From Prolixibacteraceae bacterium (lineage in GTDB: Bacteria; Bacteroidota; Bacteroidia; Bacteroidales; Prolixibacteraceae), in contig JALNYZ010000003.1 of the NCBI GenBank assembly GCA_023229575.1, forward strand, positions 263,178-327,177: a stretch of 64,000 bases of DNA, in the 5' to 3' direction. A program made the translations under genes and the position numbers. A model generated the notes under the pieces. That model was not told the DNA's origin. It did no database searches and worked only from the letters and a program-made list of their open reading frames with translations. Positions 43,001 to 52,296 of this stretch are shown here, piece after piece (the stretch's first letter is position 1; every line of letters starts with the position of its first letter).

Positions 43001-43050
43001 GAAACACCCATATTCCAAATAGTTTATTGGATTTGGGTGTTTCCTTTTTT
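43001..43050 (+). terminator. Terminator of lipoprotein paralogue 1
   Basis: GAAACACCCA (43001-43010) pairs with TGGGTGTTTC (43034-43043), followed by CTTTTTT. The inner segment (TCCAAAT / ATTTGG-like) extends the stem. The hairpin is almost identical to the one at 45567. Confidence 0.88.
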
Positions 43051-43151
43051 GAAGAAATACGTATCATTTGTAGCTTTTTATTGTAAATGGCTTTTGAATG
43101 GGGCTGCTTGCGAACATTATTTTTGTGCAGACAATTAATAGAATTACCCTT

Positions 43152-43853
43152 ATGCATAAATTCCAGAAATTCATTGTATTAAGTTGCATTGTAGTATCTG
43201 TGATTGTCTTTCCTGACAACTGCAAGTCCCAATCTCTGTCGGGAGTAACCGGGCTAATTACCATCCCCACCGCACGAATGCAGAAGGATGGCACCCTGAG
43301 TTTTGGTATCTCCTATTTTGATCGGAAGCACCAGGTCTATTTTGATGGGACGAAGGATGTTGGCCATGCCTACATTAACCTAACCATATTACCATTCCTG
43401 GAGTTGGTTTTTCGGGCCAACAGGCCATTGAACTACCAGACGGTTCATGAATATACGGTCGACCGCACTCCGATGGTGAGGGTTAGGTTATTCAATGAAA
43501 CGAAGTACTTCCCTTCTATCGTGGTGGGGATTCATGATTTTGCTTCGACCTCAAGCTGGGGTACTGTTTATTTTAATGCGACTTATTTTGTAATGTCCAA
43601 AAAAGTACAAGATTTTGATTTTCACATGGGTTATGCCCCCAGGATCATGAAAGCCCAGGCTTATCAGCTGGATGGCCTGTTTGGAGGATTAGCCTATACG
43701 CCGCACAAGGCCGTCAGTATATTTGCCGAATATGATTCCAAGACCGTTAATTCGGGCGTTGAGTTCCACTTTCTGAAACACTTTGGGATCAGCCTGGCCA
43801 CCATCAATTTCGACTCCTACGCCGCCGGGATGAACTACAAGGTGTTTTTGTAG
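43152..43853 (+). CDS. YjbH-like protein, N-terminal-half type
   Basis: 233 residues from the ATG at 43152, which gives a signal peptide (FIVLSCIVVSVIVFPDNCKS). The mature start SGVTGLITIPTARMQKDGTL matches the N-terminal YjbH pattern (G-TG-IP-AR-DGT). Alternating strands to the end suggest a small outer-membrane barrel. In enterobacteria YjbH is a ~700-residue exopolysaccharide-linked outer-membrane protein; here only the first third is present. A second protein resembling the rest of YjbH is encoded at 45638 on the other strand. Confidence 0.75.
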   Translation: MHKFQKFIVLSCIVVSVIVFPDNCKSQSLSGVTGLITIPTARMQKDGTLSFGISYFDRKHQVYFDGTKDVGHAYINLTILPFLELVFRANRPLNYQTVHEYTVDRTPMVRVRLFNETKYFPSIVVGIHDFASTSSWGTVYFNATYFVMSKKVQDFDFHMGYAPRIMKAQAYQLDGLFGGLAYTPHKAVSIFAEYDSKTVNSGVEFHFLKHFGISLATINFDSYAAGMNYKVFL

Positions 43854-43865
43854 AAAACAGCCTAA

Positions 43866-43905
43866 GTCAAAATAATCTCATACAAAGTATTCTCATCATT
43901 TTGAC
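43866..43905 (+). terminator. Possible hairpin after the YjbH-like gene
   Basis: GTCAAAAT (43866-43873) pairs with ATTTTGAC (43898-43905) 13 bases after the stop; no T-run follows. Confidence 0.45.
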
Positions 43906-44224
43906 CTGCCCCTACTCCTTCACTGGAGGGAAGAGAGTCGCAAATGCTGATCTGAACACCCATCTGGAATCTTCCTCTCAGAGAGATTTATAAGGTCAAA
44001 TTTTCATAAGAATGACAAATTAATTCTTTCCTATAACTTAGTTCCAAACCTTCAATTGGGAATTTGAAAAATGTTAAATTTTTTAAATTGAAATCATAAC
44101 ATTTTTTTTATTTTTGCGTAAATTAGTTGAGACTTCAGACTTTGTATGGTATTTGAACCAATTGATTAATATAATGTAATTATCCGATCGTATAAATTCT
44201 TAAATCAAATTAAAATTTTATTGC
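43906..44224. other. Upstream region of lipoprotein paralogue 2
   Basis: About 320 bases, very AT-rich towards the gene. Apart from the probable promoter near 44117-44127 I see no gene or repeat. Confidence 0.4.
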
Positions 44225-45505
44225 ATGAAAAAATCTAATCTAAAACTCGTTATCGTCTTATTGCTGGTAGCATTTGCGGGTGTTATCGTTAACAGTTGCA
44301 GGAAAAGCGAAGGCCCGCCTGACCCGAATGCGACCATCACCGTTGAACGTAAGTTGGTGATCAGTGCATTGGGCTCATTTGCAAACGATTCCATCGGACA
44401 GTTCAGTGCTACGATTACCTCCCCCAGTGGAACGGGCAATCAGGTTGCAACGGGCAATACCATCGTTATAAAGAACCCTGTAGCTGGTAATTACACCATC
44501 GTGGTTACAAAAACCGGTTACAACACCTCCTCGCCGGAAATTGTTAATGTGACCCTGCCCGCAGACGCCAAAGCAAGTATGACAATTAATGTACCTATTT
44601 TATTGGTTAAACTGGCCACTCCAGTTGCTGTCACTGGGGCAACTGGCGCAGTCATTTCCGTGAAAACAAACTCGGAGGTTCCTACCAGCGCCCCTGTTGC
44701 CAATGCTACAGTGACGCCGGGTACAGTTTTTACCCTGGCAGACGGGACCAAGCCTGCTACGGTTAGTATTACGGTAACCAATGTCCCGTCGGAAGCCAGC
44801 ACAGCGCCTGTAACGAATACCGGTGGAGGGAATCAGGTGACGCTGACCAGCAGCACAGAAGTGGTTAACAATTCAATTCCAATGCAACAGCTGGACCTCC
44901 AGCCGACTGGTTTGGTCTTGAGCACTCCGATGATCATTGATATGTACATAGGAGATGATTATCCATCCAATATGTCCTTGGCCGAAAAAACTGCAAGACA
45001 AGCCGGTCTTACGCTAAACTATGTAAGAACTGACGGTACAGTCGAGGTGGTTAATCCTGATCATTTTTCTGCAGATAGAAATACCGTTTATTATAAGATA
45101 TCCCACTTCTCCAAATGGACCCATTTGAATAAGCTTGCTACAATGACCAGGGCCGGCACATTTTATACCTATGAAACACAAAGTAAATCATCTGATTGCG
45201 GCGGCTCTCTTACTGGATTTTTTCAGATAGTAAAGACTTATTCCAAAAGTACAAGGATTCCATGGCTGATTACTCGTAAAGATAATGCTGATCTTATATA
45301 TAAAACTAATCCTTTTATCGCACCTAATATTTATGCACCAACTGGTTTTTATACGAAATTTGATATGACCTTCAGGATAGAAAATTGGATATTAACTGAT
45401 TCAACTCCAGGTTATAGCCAAACTTATAGCATACAGGTTCCAGTGTATATTTCTTCTACATTACTGGGCTTTATCCCTTGCCACAATCAGGGCGGTCACA
45501 ACTAA
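44225..45505 (+). CDS. Surface lipoprotein with carboxypeptidase-regulatory-like domain (paralogue 2)
   Basis: 426 residues, a paralogue of the protein at 41666. The first ~310 residues align almost without gaps: the same VNSCRKSEGPPDPNA signal region, GNYTIVVTKTGYN, PTSAPVANATVTPGTVF, MIDMYIGDDYPSNMSLAEK and FSADRNTVYYKISHFS. The following ~90 residues have diverged strongly, but the Cys in SSDCGG and the end IPCHNQGGHN are kept. Many codons differ at third positions, so the duplication is not recent. The terminator was duplicated too. The function is unknown; the variable late region may contact a ligand. Confidence 0.75.
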   Translation: MKKSNLKLVIVLLLVAFAGVIVNSCRKSEGPPDPNATITVERKLVISALGSFANDSIGQFSATITSPSGTGNQVATGNTIVIKNPVAGNYTIVVTKTGYNTSSPEIVNVTLPADAKASMTINVPILLVKLATPVAVTGATGAVISVKTNSEVPTSAPVANATVTPGTVFTLADGTKPATVSITVTNVPSEASTAPVTNTGGGNQVTLTSSTEVVNNSIPMQQLDLQPTGLVLSTPMIIDMYIGDDYPSNMSLAEKTARQAGLTLNYVRTDGTVEVVNPDHFSADRNTVYYKISHFSKWTHLNKLATMTRAGTFYTYETQSKSSDCGGSLTGFFQIVKTYSKSTRIPWLITRKDNADLIYKTNPFIAPNIYAPTGFYTKFDMTFRIENWILTDSTPGYSQTYSIQVPVYISSTLLGFIPCHNQGGHN

Positions 45506-45566
45506 GGCGGTTGTAATTAACGATTAGCGGTAAGTTTTGAATAGATTCACCGAATTCTGATTTAGA

Positions 45567-45615
45567 GAAACACCCATATTCCAAATGGTTTATTGGATTT
45601 GGGTGTTTCCTTTTT
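45567..45615 (+). terminator. Terminator of lipoprotein paralogue 2
   Basis: GAAACACCCA at 45567 pairs with TGGGTGTTTC ending at 45609, followed by CTTTTT. It differs from the copy at 43001 by about one base. Confidence 0.88.
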
Positions 45616-45637
45616 ATGAAAAGGAACTCATGTTTTT

Positions 45638-46930
45638 TTACTTCCCTTCAGAAGAGGTGACATGCAACTGCTTGTTGATAAAGTCAGGATTGAGGTTTCT
45701 GAAGGTTTCGTTCCAATCGCGGTTGGTCCTGTAGGTAGTAGCCAGCGGGTCGACTGTCCGCTCCCGAAACTCCCAATTGAAATATCTGGCAAGGTTAACC
45801 CTGAATTTAGATGGTTTCAAGGCCTTTCTCGGGGCAATTGGAACGATGATATTGAATCCGCCAACAGTCCCGGTTTCACCATCAGAATGCAGGGTGGATT
45901 TTAAGACAAACAACCCGATTGCCAATTCGTGAAATTGCCTGGAGATATCTACCCGGACCGCTGTATCATCATATAGAAATTTCCCTGCCGTTACGCGGGT
46001 GGTAAAATCATATTTGGGCTCCCGGTATTCACCAAAGAAGGTGTAATTGAATTTGGTGTCATTTGGGACATAATTGAAATAGCCTTCGCCAAAATACATC
46101 AAACTCGTGTATCCCCCAGAAAAGCCAGTACAAAATCTCCCATTAAAAAAATATTTCCGAACATCGGCCGCTAATCCATATCTCTGGTAGATGATATCTG
46201 AACTAATTCTGTTTGGGAAGGCAAAAATTCCAGCCGAACCATAGATAAACAAATCTTTGGGAAGGCGGACCAATTGGTTGAGCATGGCAGTTTCCAGCCT
46301 TACCCTGGATTCGTCTTTTTGTTGTAATTCATTGTAAACAGGTACATTGACCTGAACAGAAACCACGGACCCTTTCCACAAGGAGGTTTGCAGAATTGGG
46401 GAAATGCTGAACTTCAATCTGAATGGATTATCATAATTTCCAAGGGTAAGGCCAAAACCCGGGAGAAAAAAGAGATCGATTTTCCCAAATGGCCTGTTTT
46501 GGAATTTCAGGCTTTTCCGGATTGAATTGAGGTCATCGCCGTTTAATTCCGTGTGGGCCAGGTTATTCGCGTGGTAATCACCGGTAGGTAGCTCCTTATT
46601 CCTTTTGTAATCCAGAACGGCTGTTGTTATTACGGCGACAGGAACCTCGTAGTGCATGGGGACTACATGTAATATTGTTGAGTCACTCAGCGAGGAAGAG
46701 GCTACTTTGAGAATTCTCGACAATCCGTCGATTTCCCACCGGAAGAGCCTGTTTTCATAAAAAAGGTAGACGTCATTCTTATTTTGGTGAATTCCTACAC
46801 TTTCAAAACCCTCCCTGACAATTGTCCTGGTGAGTGAATCGAGCGAATTTGACCGTTCCTGGGCTTTGGTTCCTTTAACAATAAGCAGGAGCAAAAGCAA
46901 GAGAGGGATAAGGCAGGTTTTGGTTTGCAT
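45638..46930 (-). CDS. YjbH-like outer-membrane protein, C-terminal-half type
   Basis: 430 residues with a signal peptide (LIPLLLLLLLIVKGTKAQ). Residues ~35-110 contain REGFESVGIHQNKNDVYLFY followed by ENRLFRWEIDGL, the periplasmic-type domain found in the middle of YjbH. The rest is a predicted beta barrel with FLPGFGLTLGNY, SRVRLETAMLNQLVRLPKDL and VTAGKFLYDDTAVRVDISRQ. The protein looks like the second part of a YjbH whose first part is the gene at 43152. It converges on lipoprotein paralogue 2. A role in surface polysaccharide export is inferred from YjbH only. Confidence 0.68.
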   Translation of the reverse strand: MQTKTCLIPLLLLLLLIVKGTKAQERSNSLDSLTRTIVREGFESVGIHQNKNDVYLFYENRLFRWEIDGLSRILKVASSSLSDSTILHVVPMHYEVPVAVITTAVLDYKRNKELPTGDYHANNLAHTELNGDDLNSIRKSLKFQNRPFGKIDLFFLPGFGLTLGNYDNPFRLKFSISPILQTSLWKGSVVSVQVNVPVYNELQQKDESRVRLETAMLNQLVRLPKDLFIYGSAGIFAFPNRISSDIIYQRYGLAADVRKYFFNGRFCTGFSGGYTSLMYFGEGYFNYVPNDTKFNYTFFGEYREPKYDFTTRVTAGKFLYDDTAVRVDISRQFHELAIGLFVLKSTLHSDGETGTVGGFNIIVPIAPRKALKPSKFRVNLARYFNWEFRERTVDPLATTYRTNRDWNETFRNLNPDFINKQLHVTSSEGK

Positions 46931-47132
46931 ATAATTTTAAATTTTTCCAGAAAGTGATAAAATGTCTTGGGTATACGTACGATAGGGTATCGTTGTTAAC
47001 AACATTCAGCCGATTGCAACTACCATACCAAATTGTCGTTCAAAAAGAATATTACAGAGGATTCTTCCATTGAACCACTAAAATGAAGTCAATGCATTGT
47101 AAAGGTAAAAATTTAGCAATCAAAATTTTGCG

Positions 47133-47140
47133 TATCTTTG
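47133..47140 (+). promoter_or_regulatory. Promoter -7 box for lepA
   Basis: TATCTTTG matches TAnnTTTG exactly, 47 bases before the ATG at 47188. The remaining sequence from 46931 is AT-rich with nothing else visible. Confidence 0.6.
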
Positions 47141-47187
47141 CAGCCACAAATATTAAGTTGAAGTACAGATTATCAAGTATATAAGGT

Positions 47188-48981
47188 ATGTCAGACAGGA
47201 ATAACACCCGGAATTTTTGCATCATAGCCCACATTGACCATGGGAAAAGCACGCTGGCCGATCGTCTGTTGGAAATGACATCGACGATCAGCGGACGCGA
47301 CATGGAGGCGCAGGTGTTGGATGACATGGATCTGGAGAAGGAGCGCGGTATTACCATCAAGAGTCATGCAATTCAGATGGAGTACATCCACAACAAGGAG
47401 AAATACCTGCTAAACCTGATCGATACGCCCGGGCATGTCGATTTTTCGTATGAAGTATCGCGTTCGATCGCGGCTTGCGAAGGGGCATTACTGATCATTG
47501 ATGCCACACAGGGCATCCAGGCCCAAACCATTTCGAATCTCTATCTGGCCATTGAGCATGATCTGGAGATTATTCCGATTATGAACAAAATGGACTTGCC
47601 CAACGCCATGCCGGAGGTGGTAGAAGACCAGATCATTGAACTGATTGGCTGCAAAAGGTCTACGATTATCAGGGCATCCGGTAAAACTGGCGAAGGTGTG
47701 GAAGAGATACTCGAACGAATTCTTACCGATATACCAGCTCCGGAGGGGGATGCTGATGCACCGCTTCAGGCGCTCATTTTTGACTCGGTCTTCAATCAGT
47801 TTCGTGGCGTGATTGCCTATTTTAAAGTTGCCAACGGAACGGTCCGCAAAGGTGACCTGGTCAAATTTGTGGCAGCCGATAAACAATACAATGTTGATGA
47901 GGTTGGTGTTTTGAAAATGGGTTTAGAAATCCGTGACGAATTGAGTGCAGGTGATGTAGGATACATCATTTGCGGCATCAAAACCGCTAAAGAGATTAAG
48001 GTAGGGGACACCATCACGCAGGTGAAAAATCCCGCAATGGCTATCTCCGGTTTTGAAGATGTGAAACCGATGGTTTTTGCCGGTGTCTATCCTATTGATA
48101 GCGAGGACTATGAAGACCTGCGTAATGCGATGGAAAAATTGCAGTTAAACGATGCCTCCCTTACATATGTACCCGAATCCTCCATGGCCCTGGGCTTTGG
48201 GTTTAGGTGCGGCTTCCTTGGACTGCTTCACATGGAGATTGTTCAGGAGCGGCTTGACAGAGAGTTCGACATGAATGTGATCACGACGGTGCCGAACGTT
48301 TCCTACATGGTTACCACAAGGGCCGGAGAAACCTTCGAGGTTTACAATCCGGCCGGGTTGCCTGAATCTACCTTGATCGAGCAGATCGAAGAGCCGTTTA
48401 TTCAGGCACAAATCATCACACGGTCTGAATACATCGGCGCCATCATGACATTGTGCCTTGATAAGCGCGGGATGATGACAAAGCAGGATTACCTTACTGC
48501 CGACAGGGCCGAACTCACCTTCGACATGCCACTGGGAGAAATTGTGATTGACTTCTACGATAAACTTAAGAGTATTTCAAAAGGTTATGCATCTTTTGAT
48601 TACCACATAACCGGCTATCGCCCGGCCAAACTTGTAAAGCTGGACATCTTGTTAAACAGCGAACCGGTTGATGCGCTTTCCACATTGTTGCATGTGGATA
48701 ATGCCTATAATTTCGGACGGAGAATCTGTGAAAAGCTGAAGGAGCTGATCCCGCGCCAGCAATACGATGTTGCGATTCAGGGGGCCATCGGCGCCAAGAT
48801 CATCTCAAGGGAAACGGTGAAAGCGGTTCGTAAAGATGTGACTGCCAAATGTTATGGCGGTGATATCACCCGAAAAAGGAAACTTCTCGACAAACAGAAG
48901 AAGGGTAAGAAGCGGATGAAACAGATTGGAAACGTGGAAGTACCTCAGAAAGCTTTCCTGGCGGTTCTGAAGCTGGATTAA
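47188..48981 (+). CDS. lepA: Elongation factor 4 (LepA), ribosome back-translocase GTPase
   Basis: 597 residues, the standard length. G-motifs: IAHIDHGKSTLADRLLE (G1), ERGITIKS (G2), LIDTPGHVDFSYEVSRS (G3) and IMNKMDLPNA (G4). The LepA-specific C-terminal domain is complete, with YHITGYRPAKLVKLDILLN and the terminal GDITRKRKLLDKQKKGKKRM. It binds stalled ribosomes and promotes back-translocation under stress. It is a single gene with its own promoter, and the long hairpin at 48984 follows directly. Confidence 0.98.
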   Translation: MSDRNNTRNFCIIAHIDHGKSTLADRLLEMTSTISGRDMEAQVLDDMDLEKERGITIKSHAIQMEYIHNKEKYLLNLIDTPGHVDFSYEVSRSIAACEGALLIIDATQGIQAQTISNLYLAIEHDLEIIPIMNKMDLPNAMPEVVEDQIIELIGCKRSTIIRASGKTGEGVEEILERILTDIPAPEGDADAPLQALIFDSVFNQFRGVIAYFKVANGTVRKGDLVKFVAADKQYNVDEVGVLKMGLEIRDELSAGDVGYIICGIKTAKEIKVGDTITQVKNPAMAISGFEDVKPMVFAGVYPIDSEDYEDLRNAMEKLQLNDASLTYVPESSMALGFGFRCGFLGLLHMEIVQERLDREFDMNVITTVPNVSYMVTTRAGETFEVYNPAGLPESTLIEQIEEPFIQAQIITRSEYIGAIMTLCLDKRGMMTKQDYLTADRAELTFDMPLGEIVIDFYDKLKSISKGYASFDYHITGYRPAKLVKLDILLNSEPVDALSTLLHVDNAYNFGRRICEKLKELIPRQQYDVAIQGAIGAKIISRETVKAVRKDVTAKCYGGDITRKRKLLDKQKKGKKRMKQIGNVEVPQKAFLAVLKLD

Positions 48982-48983
48982 GG

Positions 48984-49050
48984 AGTTATGAGTTATAAGT
49001 TATGAGTTATGCTCGAAATAACTCATAACTTATAACTCATAACTTTTTTA
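48984..49050. terminator. 27-bp perfect hairpin made of ATGAGTTAT words between lepA and the response regulator
   Basis: The arm 48984-49010 and the arm 49018-49044 are perfect reverse complements with a 7-base loop (GCTCGAA). Each arm is itself three near-copies of AGTTATGAG. A T-run follows on the plus strand (TTTTTTA), as expected for an intrinsic terminator of lepA. The convergent regulator gene ends at 49048. Confidence 0.85.
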
Positions 49051-49734
49051 TATTATGAGTTTGTACCCTTTCCCGTGAATATTGATAATCTCAATTCCCT
49101 CTTCCTCTTTCAAGTGTTTTCTCAGCTTGGTGATGTAAACGTCCATACTTCGGGCATTGAAATAGTTGTCGTCGACCCAGATTGTTTTAAGAGCATAATT
49201 GCGCTCAAGGACCTTATTTGCGTTGACACAAAGCAGGCGAAGCAGCTCAGACTCCTTGGTAGTAAGTTTGGTGCTGTCAGTAGCATCAGAAAGGGTTTGT
49301 TTCCGTGCATCGAAAGTAAACCGGCCTAATTTGAAGACGACCTGAGTATTGTCGGCCTCACCCAGCGTTCTTCGCAGAATGGCTTCGATCCGGAAGATGA
49401 GCTCTTCCATGCTGAATGGCTTGGTCATATAGTCATCGCCGCCGAGACGGAATCCTTCTATCACATCCTCCTTCATGTTTTTGGCAGTAAGAAAGATGAT
49501 AGGGATTTCACTGTTGATCATCCGAACGTCTTTGGCCAAGCTGAATCCGTCTTTTTTTGGCATCATCACATCGAAAATGCACAAGTCGTACTGATTTTTC
49601 TGAAAGCCTTTGAATGCAGCCTCCCCGTCGGGATAAAGATCGGTGTCGTAACCCTTGGCAATCAAGTATTCTCTCAGTAACGATCCCAGGTTTTCGTCAT
49701 CTTCACTTAGGATAACTCTCATCTTCTTTTCCAT
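49048..49734 (-). CDS. rprY: Response regulator, OmpR/PhoB family (RprY-like)
   Basis: 228 residues. Receiver domain with acidic pocket E11-D12-D13, phosphoacceptor Asp55 (DLCIFDVMMPKKDG), Thr/Ala in IFLTAK and the conserved Lys. The C-terminal winged helix includes KLTTKESELLRLLCVNANKV and SMDVYITKLRKHL. It resembles Bacteroides RprY, which acts with the histidine kinase RprX. The gene follows the kinase with a 9-base gap. Confidence 0.93.
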   Translation of the reverse strand: MEKKMRVILSEDDENLGSLLREYLIAKGYDTDLYPDGEAAFKGFQKNQYDLCIFDVMMPKKDGFSLAKDVRMINSEIPIIFLTAKNMKEDVIEGFRLGGDDYMTKPFSMEELIFRIEAILRRTLGEADNTQVVFKLGRFTFDARKQTLSDATDSTKLTTKESELLRLLCVNANKVLERNYALKTIWVDDNYFNARSMDVYITKLRKHLKEEEGIEIINIHGKGYKLII

Positions 49735-49743
49735 AATAATTTA

Positions 49744-51261
49744 CTATTTAATAACCGGGAAATAGATCCTGAATTTTGTCCCTTTCCCAACTGTACTCTC
49801 TACTTTAATTTTTCCATGGTGCTCTTCCACGATTCTTTTTACGTAGGAAAGTCCAAGTCCGAAACCTTTCACGTTGTGCACGTTGCCGGTAGGTATGCGG
49901 TAAAAGCGCTCAAAAATCTGGGTGAGATTCTCTTTCGAGATGCCGATCCCATAATCCTTTATCTGAACAATTACCCAGCCGCTTTTGTTCTCGGTCAATA
50001 TTTCTATTTTGGGTGATTCTTTGCTGTATTTTTCGGCATTGTCGAGCAAATTGAAAATGACATTGGTAATATGTACTTCGTCCCCGTTGATCATCGGATC
50101 AATAGCCTGGATAGATGTTTCGAGGGAGCCTCCGGTATTCGTTACCCTAATTCCAAAGTTAGAGGCGGCTTGCGCTACAATCTGGTTCAAATCGATGTCC
50201 GTAAATTTTAATTTCAGTTTACCTTCGTTGAAGACGGCCATTTGCAGCACTTTTTCGACTTGGGTACTCAATCTTTTGCTTTCGTCGAGGATGACCCCTG
50301 ATATATGGTCGATGGATGAGGCAGAGTGTACCAGCGAATTGTCCTTCAGCATCTGGGATGCAAGCGAAATGGTAGAGATTGGTGTCTTCAGTTCGTGTGT
50401 CATGTTATTGATGAAGTCGTTCTTGATCTGTGACAATTTTTTCTGACGAAGTATTATCTGAAGCGTAAAGACAAATATTCCTATGATGATAAGGGTCAAT
50501 AACAGGGAAGGAAGAACAAAGTTGGTCATTGCCTTGATCTGTTCTGAATGCTGATCGGGGAAGTAGACGTAAATAAAATTGGGCTTTGGAGAGCTCTGGT
50601 CGTAGAAGAGCGCTGTTTTATACTCCCTGGTCCCCTTGGTAGGACGGTAATCCGTATCCCCCATAACGATTTCCGTTTTTCCGTTGACACTTGACTTGAT
50701 ACAATATTTGAACGGGAGGAAAATTCCTGCCTCCTGCAACTGAAGATCCAATTCATGTCTTACGTCCCCCAGTATTCGATCCTGAACCTTCATCTCCGAC
50801 CTTTCCAGCATGTAACTCTGGAAACGTAGGTCCTGCGATTGTTTCTCACTCAATCTGTCGTAGGAGCTATGCATGTTTGGAATGATGATCGTTTGGGATT
50901 TTCCAAATGTAATGACCCCATTGGAAGTACTGACGGTGCTTTGGTCGTAAGAAATCGCCAGGCTCCCGGAACGTCCGAGTTTATTAAAAGATTCAGATGA
51001 ATCAGAATTTGGAAATAGATTAAGTCCCTTGGAAGGTTTAGGATCCGGTATAAAGTATTGGGCATCCAACTCATAGAAATGTAGGATTTCCCATTGATCA
51101 CACATGTCAACGGCATCTTTCAAGGCCCTGGTGACGACAAGGTTGTTGTCCTTTTCGACAAGTTTAGCCGTTTTGTTGATCGTGATCAGCTGTACCGATA
51201 TCATGGCCACCACAGCTATGGCCATTAAGATAGCGAGGATGTTGATCATCTTTTTACTCAT
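49744..51261 (-). CDS. rprX: Sensor histidine kinase (RprX-like)
   Basis: 505 residues. TM1 at ~7-27, a periplasmic sensor region to ~245, TM2 at ~248-271, then HisKA with the phospho-His289 in NDFINNMTHELKTPIS. The HATPase domain has NLLDNAEKYS (N box), DYGIGISKENL (G1), FYRIPTGNVHNVKGFGLGL (F/G2). The periplasmic region does not match a named sensor domain. With the downstream regulator it forms a two-component system of the RprXY type. It autophosphorylates and relays phosphate to Asp55 of the regulator. Confidence 0.93.
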   Translation of the reverse strand: MSKKMINILAILMAIAVVAMISVQLITINKTAKLVEKDNNLVVTRALKDAVDMCDQWEILHFYELDAQYFIPDPKPSKGLNLFPNSDSSESFNKLGRSGSLAISYDQSTVSTSNGVITFGKSQTIIIPNMHSSYDRLSEKQSQDLRFQSYMLERSEMKVQDRILGDVRHELDLQLQEAGIFLPFKYCIKSSVNGKTEIVMGDTDYRPTKGTREYKTALFYDQSSPKPNFIYVYFPDQHSEQIKAMTNFVLPSLLLTLIIIGIFVFTLQIILRQKKLSQIKNDFINNMTHELKTPISTISLASQMLKDNSLVHSASSIDHISGVILDESKRLSTQVEKVLQMAVFNEGKLKLKFTDIDLNQIVAQAASNFGIRVTNTGGSLETSIQAIDPMINGDEVHITNVIFNLLDNAEKYSKESPKIEILTENKSGWVIVQIKDYGIGISKENLTQIFERFYRIPTGNVHNVKGFGLGLSYVKRIVEEHHGKIKVESTVGKGTKFRIYFPVIK

Positions 51262-51343
51262 AAAACAAATATAGAGTTAATAATCTGTTGAGCGAAGGAT
51301 CCTTAACAATATTTAACAACGAGCGGCTGTAAGTTATTAACTA

Positions 51344-51552
51344 TTAGCTTTTAGCAGTAAGCTTCTGGCGATTGGCCGTTTTTTCTGGTAAACAATAAGA
51401 TGGGAAAGGCAGTTGATTTGCCGTATAGGCCTTATGAAGCTTTTTAGATATTGGTGATAAGCTTTCTAATTGATTCATTTTTTGTAAATGGGTAGCTAAA
51501 ATGACCTGATTAACCAGAATAGGCTATAACCATTCGCCAACAGCTAAAAGCT
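51344..51552. repeat. AGCTTTTAGC word copies in inverted orientation
   Basis: TTAGCTTTTAGCAGTAAGC with CTGGCGATTGG (from about 51346) recurs in inverted, diverged form (CATTCGCCAACAGCTAAAAG, about 51531-51550). The second copy overlaps the last codons of rnc. The interval 51262-51543 contains no gene. Confidence 0.55.
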
Positions 51553-52293
51553 TTCTTCTATCTCCTGCAAATTCTGCCTCTCAAGCGCTTGTTGGGCTGC
51601 ATTTTGCTGGGCCTCCTTTTTGGAAAAGCCTTCTCCTTTCCCCATCACTTTTCCATCGATACATGCCTCTGAAACAAAGGGCATTTTATCTGAACCGGAA
51701 TCCGGGTTGTTAACTGTTTTGAATTCGACCTCCTGTTTCATTTTTTGACCCCACTCGATCAGCTGACTCTTGAAATTGTTGTCGGTCCTCTCCATCTCCT
51801 GGATGTCGATGTGCTGATTAAAGATCTTTTTGATCACAAATTTCTTGGTTACTGTGTAGCCGCAATCCAGATAGATAGCGCCAATAAAGGCTTCCAGCAA
51901 ATCTCCATAGAGATGGCTGGACTCGCTTACCGAGTTGGCGTTGGAGATCACATAACGGTTTAGCTTCATCTTGAAGGTGAGCTGGGTCAGGAAACTTCTG
52001 TTGACGACCCTGGACCTCAGTTGGGTTAGAAAACCTTCGTCTTTAAAGGGGAAGCGGTTGTACAGATATTCAGCAACAATGGTTCCGAGCACGGCATCAC
52101 CCAGGTATTCGAGCCGTTCGTTGTTGACGACATTTCCCATTTTATCGACATAAGAGGCGGATTTATGGATAAAAGCGATGTCGTAGAGTTTAAATCTTAT
52201 CGGACTTTGGCCTGTCAGGTTCCTGATATATGAATAAAACTCTTTTCTTGGGGAAGAAAAGAGTTTAATCTTATATATCAGATTTCTGAGCAC
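51544..52293 (-). CDS. rnc: Ribonuclease III
   Basis: 249 residues. The signature NNERLEYLGDAVLG (57-70) contains the catalytic acidic residues E62 and D66, and the second acidic set is in HLYGDLLEAFIGAIYLD. The C-terminal double-stranded-RNA-binding domain spans ~175-240 (FKSQLIEWGQKMKQEVEFKT to KKEAQQNAAQQALE). It processes rRNA precursors and cleaves structured RNAs. It follows fabF by 3 bases in the order acpP-fabF-rnc, a conserved arrangement. Confidence 0.97.
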   Translation of the reverse strand: MLRNLIYKIKLFSSPRKEFYSYIRNLTGQSPIRFKLYDIAFIHKSASYVDKMGNVVNNERLEYLGDAVLGTIVAEYLYNRFPFKDEGFLTQLRSRVVNRSFLTQLTFKMKLNRYVISNANSVSESSHLYGDLLEAFIGAIYLDCGYTVTKKFVIKKIFNQHIDIQEMERTDNNFKSQLIEWGQKMKQEVEFKTVNNPDSGSDKMPFVSEACIDGKVMGKGEGFSKKEAQQNAAQQALERQNLQEIEESF

Positions 52294-52296
52294 TTG

